Shown piece by piece: positions 59,801 through 64,000 of a stretch of DNA of 64,000 nucleotides; position 1 is the stretch's first letter; each line of letters starts with the position of its first letter. Source of the DNA: Dermatemys mawii (lineage: Eukaryota > Chordata > Testudines > Dermatemydidae). The position numbers were made by a program, and so were the translations under genes. The stretch is taken from contig ML677387.1 in assembly GCA_007922305.1 (NCBI GenBank), positions 1,528,227-1,592,226 of the forward strand, given 5' to 3'. The notes beneath the pieces were generated by a model. It had not been told where the DNA came from. It saw nothing but the letters and a program-made list of their open reading frames with translations, and searched no databases.

Positions 59801-62623
59801 GCCAGCAAGTTAGAGCGCTTTGAAATGTCAGTGTAGCCAAGCCCTTAATTCTTGTTGTTTAGTGTTACTTTAAATCTGCTATTCTAGAGATTTTCCCAGC
59901 AGACTGTACCTGAGGACTTTCAAATGCAAGATGAGCACTCTGGATTTTTTTGACCCTGATGTGAGCAAGATGGGATTTATCTGCTGTTGACTACAGAGTC
60001 ATTGTTTCTCCAGCTTATAATTGCTATGGTTCTGGTAGCTTTTTCCAAACTATTGCTACTCTATTAATTGCCCAGCAACAGAGGAGGTGCTTTCTGTTTT
60101 GTTTCCCTCCCCTGGAAACGAAGGGCATCACCTCCACAATTCGCAGTGGCTCTTAGGGTGTAGGGAGGGTGAGAATTCTGAGCCTCTTTTTTTTCATTTT
60201 CTCAGGTTTTTTGGATACGTAAAACATCACCTGATAACACCCCATACAGTGCATGAGCATTACTTCAGTATACACTCCAAACAGTCACTTTCAAAGCCAT
60301 TTCCAAAGTCCAGACAATTATTGGTCCCCTCTCATGGAACATAACCGGAAGTCCTTTTTTCAAATTTAAGGTCACCGGAACTTCAGAATACCTTTACGGT
60401 AAAGTATTTTACAGAATGACTCTGGGAGCCCTGACGCATAAGCCACAGTGAGATGTACAGAATTCCATAATGCTGGGGAAAATCTGTTTCTGTAACCTGG
60501 AATCTGATAAGATAATTACCTTGAGAATTCTTTTAAAGGGGAGCCTGGATGTATAAATGGAAACAAAACTGTCCCAATGACTTTGTAGTTAGTGAGATGC
60601 ACGGCTGGTTATAAACCAGCCTGAACTCAGCTCTTGTTCATAAACTATACAGAAGTGGGATAAGAGTATTGTGGAGGTGATGCACTGAACCTTTGGGGAA
60701 TGGGGAACAAAGAGTGCATATTACACTACTTGACCCTATCACTAGCATTCAATGTGAAGTGGCATTGATCTTTAACGGCACTGTCTTCTCTGATATAGGT
60801 CTTCCATCACAACATAACTCCTTCTGCTCTGTTAAGCATAAAGAAGAATACTGATTAGTTGAAATTTCCTAGTCAGACTTGTCCAAAACTAGTGAACCCT
60901 TTCCATGGATAGTACAAGGCATCCTAGCTGAACATAGAGGTGACACAAGAGGGGCTACAGATCAGGTGCCTTGAGCCAATCAGAGCAACTTTAATACACA
61001 GTAAAATTTGAAGCACACTCTTGCCTTCTAAATGCCAATATGGGAACACTTTCTATGATCAAAAAGTTAAATGAATCCAAACCTGAGGGGCACTAAGATT
61101 CTCCACCAAAACATGTTATGTTCTAAAACGTGCCCCTCTAAAAATAAAATCTTTAAAACCATTTGTATTTGCCATTTGTTCCTATTAACTTCCATTGCAC
61201 CAATTTAAATGCACAATTTTCTAAATAGTGAGAAAGCAAGATTAACAACTGATAATCCTGAGTAATTGCACGTCGCATGAAATCTCACTAAATAAATATT
61301 AATCTAAGTGCTTAAGAGAAGGGTGAAGTTCCACACTTCTAGAGTCCTTTGGAACAATTTCCAGCCTTTGGTTACAGCCTACCTCTCTTTCTAGATATAT
61401 ACCACAGTATCAAGGGAAGCAACATAGACATTTGTGGCCTCCAATAATGAATTCTCTTAACAGAGTACAAAAAATTCCAGATCTACATTTTTTATTCTTC
61501 TTCTAAATAATCATTTTTAAAAATTATAAAAATATTTAATTTCTATGTTGTTAGGTCGAAAACACCTGATGCTGAAGAACAAGACTGTAGTAACTCATAA
61601 TAAAATAGAATTTTTGATCTTTGGACTTTTCTGTCAGTCTTACACCTTTAATCGTGTGCTTTGTTTCAAGAATCGCATATTGCACAAATGTGGTGTAGAT
61701 GTTCCTCAACAGGAGCAGTGTAGTAACGCACAATATTCCTTTGCCCTTGCCATTTTTTTTTTTTTTAAGTAGCCAGTGTTCTGGTGTCTTCCAGTATCCG
61801 AATCACTCGTATTAATCTGAGCTTACTTTCCAGGACATAAGTTTAAGAAACCTGTTTAGTTTTTGTCTGCTAGAATAATGTCCTGTCCATTGACCGTCCA
61901 TTTGTTTTTCAATTTTTTTTCTCAGCATCCTGAAATCTTTATCTAAAGCTGTCCATTTTTGTATTTATTGCAACTATGGTAGCCTTGCTTTTGACTAAAC
62001 TTGTACTAATATCTAGAGTTCTGATATTTGATCAGTTTATCCACCTGATCATAAATTGAGAAGCCCAGAAAACCATGTTTTGGAGAGTGAAAGTTTGGAA
62101 TCTAAGTTATGAATCTTTACAATATCAAGACATTTTAGATAATGAGGTTTTTATAGGCATGTATATCTCTTGCAAAAAGCGAACTAGTTAATTAGAAAAT
62201 GATCAGACCAAAGGCTCTGAAAGTGACATGGCATAACAAATTGTCATCCAATTCCAAATATGTGGATTCTAGCCTTTCCCTTCACCCTTTTATTGGTGTC
62301 TTTTCTGAACCCAGGCCTCTCTCCATTAGATGTATTGTCTGTAATCAGGGCTCCAGCTGGCAAAAAAAACCCTTTGAACTGACTGTTTTTTAAAAGTCTG
62401 TTAAATATCAAAAGAGCAAAAAAAGTTTTGCTTTCATTACTACAGCCATTGACTTGGTACTGAACATATCCCACTAAGCTGAAATAGAAGGAATCATGTA
62501 ATAGACTCCTTTCCTTCCTCAGGTTCTGTAGAAAAGAAGCAACAGAGAAGATCGATTCGAACCCGCTCAGAGTCTGAGAAATCCACTGAAGTTGTGCCAA
62601 AGAAGAAGATCAAAAAGGAGCAG
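47163..62623 (+). CDS. NSD3: NSD3 (WHSC1L1) histone-lysine methyltransferase, N-terminal 604 residues (gene continues right)
   Basis: This is the 5' coding part of NSD3, an H3K36 methyltransferase and chromatin adaptor. Joined exons 47163-47846, 52219-52287, 52795-52954, 54214-54368, 56435-56950, 57930-58056 and 62523-62623 give 604 residues in one frame; mammalian NSD3 is about 1,430. The start MDFSFSFMQGIMGNTIQQ is identical to the known protein and has a strong Kozak context (A at -3, G at +4). Residues 155-166 (EIKLKITKTIQN) are the known BRD3/4 ET-domain-binding motif. Residues 193-222 are a basic Lys/Ser/Arg stretch. The first PWWP domain runs about 267-330, with its PWWP motif at 283-286 (a reader of methylated H3K36 nucleosomes). 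The PHD, second PWWP and SET domains lie beyond the window. The 5' leader contains upstream ORFs. Confidence 0.96.
47847..52218 (+). other. NSD3 intron 2
   Basis: This 4.4-kb intron carries an old repeat fragment near 48.09-48.16 kb (GGAAGACACCGTCCCTGCCC) and a larger LINE-like fragment near 51.4-52.0 kb. No additional exon is recognised. Confidence 0.75.
51395..52015 (+). repeat. LINE-like 3' fragment (L2/CR1-type)
   Basis: A diverged coding remnant (ACAAGCTTCTGGTGCTTACA then CTTAAGGCCCTGCACAACCT, reading like LLVLTLKALHNLA) is followed by GCATGGAATGCCCGCCCTCC. It ends in the tail TTAGATTGTAGGCTGTGTGG, GTACAGCACTAGCACAATCA. The tail is shared with the short fragments at 5.2, 18.6 and 31.2 kb, so those may derive from this family. 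Confidence 0.5.
52219..52287 (+). CDS. NSD3: NSD3 coding exon 3 (23 residues)
   Basis: This 69-bp, phase-0 exon encodes RPNERLSVLSERPREDILLE then ETP. It begins RPNER as in mammals, but the rest is diverged. The acceptor is tttcttag|AGACCA and the donor CCG|gttagt. Skipping it would keep the frame. Confidence 0.88.
52795..52954 (+). CDS. NSD3: NSD3 coding exon 4 (PWWP domain, first half)
   Basis: This 160-bp exon encodes residues from 252 on, including [20 protein letters not shown] and VSSDPQLEVHTKINTR. The aromatic cage region and PWWP core are intact. The donor is AGAG|gtaaag (phase 1). Confidence 0.97.
54214..54368 (+). CDS. NSD3: NSD3 coding exon 5 (PWWP domain, second half)
   Basis: This 155-bp exon encodes GAREYHVQFFSNQPERAWVH then EKRVREYKGHKQYEQLLAEA and on to residue 356. 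It completes the PWWP beta-barrel and the helical part. Its length is not a multiple of three, so skipping would shift the frame. A foldback repeat lies 22 bp after its donor. Confidence 0.97.
54391..54600 (+). mobile_element. Foldback repeat copy 3, full length, near-perfect palindrome
   Basis: A head (ATCAGAGGGGTAGCCGTGTT AGTCTGG) is followed by two inverted arms of about 84 bp (54427-54510 and 54515-54600) around a TGCA centre, with only a handful of mismatches. Imperfect 12-bp direct repeats (CACTAACTTCAG / CACTAAATTTAG, 10 of 12) may be the target duplication. It starts 22 bp past the NSD3 exon 5 donor. Confidence 0.85.
54929..54950 (+). repeat. (TG)11 microsatellite
   Basis: A perfect TG dinucleotide run in NSD3 intron 5. 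Confidence 0.95.
55090..55790. repeat. GC-rich repeat block bounded by 14-bp direct repeats, probable DNA-transposon derivative
   Basis: TTGCTAATAAGTGG occurs at 55150-55163 and 55751-55764, about 600 bp apart, and CTTATTAGCA near 55100 is its inverse. The interior is much more GC-rich than the intron around it and contains an inverted repeat of 26 bp (55582-55607 and 55639-55664, 23 matches). No transposase frame is recognised. Confidence 0.4.
56435..56950 (+). CDS. NSD3: NSD3 coding exon 6
   Basis: This 516-bp, phase-0 exon encodes residues 357-528. It starts IRKPRPQRERAQWDIGIAHA and contains the charged EKALKMTREERIEQYTFIY segment, a Lys-rich linker and the strongly conserved PPPVKIAWKTAAARKSLPAS and IEQVFALQNAAGDGKFIDQF stretches. 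The acceptor is ttttaaag|ATTCGT and the donor AAG|gtacac. Confidence 0.97.
57930..58056 (+). CDS. NSD3: NSD3 coding exon 7
   Basis: This 127-bp exon encodes GVGNKSEISVKGQDKLISTS then NQKNERATAQNASSPETTSG and ST. The acceptor is tttaaaag|GGAGTT and the donor ACAG|gtaggc (phase 1). It is a moderately conserved linker after the PWWP region. Confidence 0.93.
58540..58735 (+). repeat. MIR/CORE-like SINE fragment
   Basis: The order TTGTGTGACCTTGTACAAGA, GTCTCAGTGCTTCAATTAAT, GATAAAATGTGATAATGCTT and AAGCACTTTGAGCACT matches a MIR-type body. Confidence 0.6.
59571..59845. mobile_element. GC-rich MITE (275 bp) with 17-bp inverted ends
   Basis: The ends AGGGCATGGCTACACTG and, reversed, AGGGCTTGGCTACACTG match at 16 of 17 positions. 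TA flanks both ends (59569-59570 and 59846-59847); a mutated TTAA duplication is also possible. The interior is CpG-rich (GCGCGCATGCGC near 59650) inside an AT-rich intron. There is no transposase. Confidence 0.7.
62523..62623 (+). CDS. NSD3: NSD3 coding exon 8
   Basis: This 101-bp exon encodes GSVEKKQQRRSIRTRSESEK then STEVVPKKKIKKEQ, a basic segment near identical to mammals and probably a nuclear localisation signal. The acceptor is ttcctcag|GTTCTG and the donor CAG|gttggc. The next exon is outside the window. Confidence 0.95.
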
Positions 62624-64000
62624 GTTGGCTTCCTCCATGTAGAGAGTTAAAATATATTTTGTATTCATAAATGTTGTGGCTTATATTGGTGCCTTTTTAT
62701 TTTTCTCCATTTTGCCCATCGAGTTTCCTTTTTGGACTATCCTTCATGAAATCCCCCTGTCAGTACCATTATTGCTGTGACTCTGCTACTGGCATCTTCA
62801 CAGTATCAGTTCAGGCTTTGGATAATGGGATCTCAATGATGGAAGACTCCTAATGAACCTGACATGTTAACTTTGAGATTTCTGTTGTGAGCAAAATGAT
62901 TTTATGTTTTAATAATATCTATTTGATGGAATTGCCACCAGGTTCCTTCCTCTTCTTACTCTTGGTTTAGCTGCTGGTTTGTATTGAAGTTTTGTTTTTC
63001 AAAGTTTCTGATTTATTTGATCACTTTTTGAAAATGGACTCTAAGAATGATCTATTTTAAAGATGAATAAACTGACTTTTATGTTGGCAGACATAAACAA
63101 AAAAACAGAGCTTAGATTTTTTATTTTCTTCTCCCCCTTAAGTAGAACTAACATGTATGAGGCACTCTTTTAATCTGAATGCCAGACAGACAAATGTTGC
63201 TTTATTTAAAAAAAAGTTCTGAGTGGAGATGGGTAGGCAAGTTGAGCAGGTGACATACTTAAATATTTAACTCAATACGCTTATTTATTTAACAAGTTTG
63301 TCAGAGTTGTTGGTTCTTTTCCTTACTATCAATTTTTCCCTATTTAAAACATAAGGGCACCCACCCTTGAAACCTGAGACTTTTGTATAACAAATGTTTC
63401 TTAATACAGTTTTTTTTCCATGTTTTTTTTAAAAAAGGGACACAGGTTAAAGTTTTTTTAAAAATTAATTAGAGTAAAATGGATATTTAAAAAAAAACAC
63501 CCTAATTTATTCTTTACCCATTACACTTTATTTTATTGCACTTCAATCATCTTAAAGGCTAAAAATAGGCCTTTTTTCTTTTAAGTTTCATAATTTGATT
63601 CTGATGCGCTAGTATGACACTTCTGTGTTTGGGTTGGCAAAGCGACAGAAGAAATTTTAACTCTAAAAATGTTTGTCACTGAAACTTTTTTTTTAAAAGG
63701 CAACCTAAATATTGGATGTAAAATAGCTGACATGTAGGCCCTCTAACTTCTTGATGTGCAAAGTTGTGATTTTCCCATTTTTAATAAATCATTTTGCATT
63801 TACAAATTCTCCTTAATTTAACAAAGGTATAAGAACCAACAATAGGAACATTGTGGTTCCAGGTTAGCTTTGCTTGCTTATACTATGTAGCTAACTAAGG
63901 CAACATAGTACATTAAATTGCTTTTCTCAGGCAAAGTATGTGACTAAAACGTAATAAAATAATCAAAGATGCACTGTAACGCACATAACTTTGAATGTAT
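62624..64000 (+). other. NSD3 intron 8 (runs off the window)
   Basis: AT-rich intronic sequence with poly-A and poly-T runs. No further exon or recognisable repeat is seen before the edge. Confidence 0.7.

Larger units (their letters stand above)
58057..62522 (+). other. NSD3 intron 7
   Basis: This 4.5-kb intron holds a MIR-like SINE (58.5 kb) and a GC-rich TA-flanked MITE (59.6 kb). The remaining sequence is AT-rich with no recognised exon. Confidence 0.75.

Overview
This is a stretch of vertebrate nuclear chromosome. Genes are split into small exons with GT-AG introns, two CpG-rich promoters are present, and the intergenic and intronic DNA is full of decayed interspersed repeats. The repeat mix (CR1-like 3' ends, CORE/MIR-like tRNA SINEs, a foldback repeat and several GC-rich MITE-like elements) matches what I know from turtle and, second choice, crocodilian genomes. 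The two proteins are clearly orthologous to mammalian genes but differ in many residues. My inference is a non-avian sauropsid, most likely a turtle.

Layout. 1-16.1 kb: no gene recognised; repeats, a (CT)n microsatellite and a possible conserved regulatory patch near 13.7-14.1 kb. 16.1-27.8 kb, minus strand: a complete LETM2 gene (mitochondrial inner-membrane LETM1 family), ten coding exons giving a 477-residue protein, plus a non-coding first exon in a CpG island. 28.1-33.6 kb: intergenic, ending in a diverged repeat field rich in octamer (POU) motifs next to the second promoter. 33.6-64 kb, plus strand: the 5' part of NSD3 (WHSC1L1), with a non-coding CpG-island first exon, a 12.9-kb first intron and seven coding exons. 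These encode the first 604 residues, including the BRD-ET-binding segment and the first PWWP domain. The PHD, second PWWP and SET exons lie beyond the right edge.

LETM2 and NSD3 are head to head, as in the mammalian FGFR1-LETM2-NSD3 neighbourhood. FGFR1 would be expected on the plus strand to the left, tail to tail with LETM2, but no FGFR1 exon is visible in the left 16 kb. The two genes are not known to share a pathway: LETM2 belongs to mitochondrial ion/membrane biology and NSD3 to chromatin.

I see no undescribed multi-gene system. The more interesting signals are fine-scale: a foldback repeat with the marks of retrotransposition and a hairpin copy beside a splice donor; overlapping upstream ORFs in the NSD3 leader; a GC-AG intron in LETM2; ZNF143- and RFX-type promoter motifs; the octamer-rich repeat field; and well-preserved cut-and-paste DNA elements with target-site duplications.
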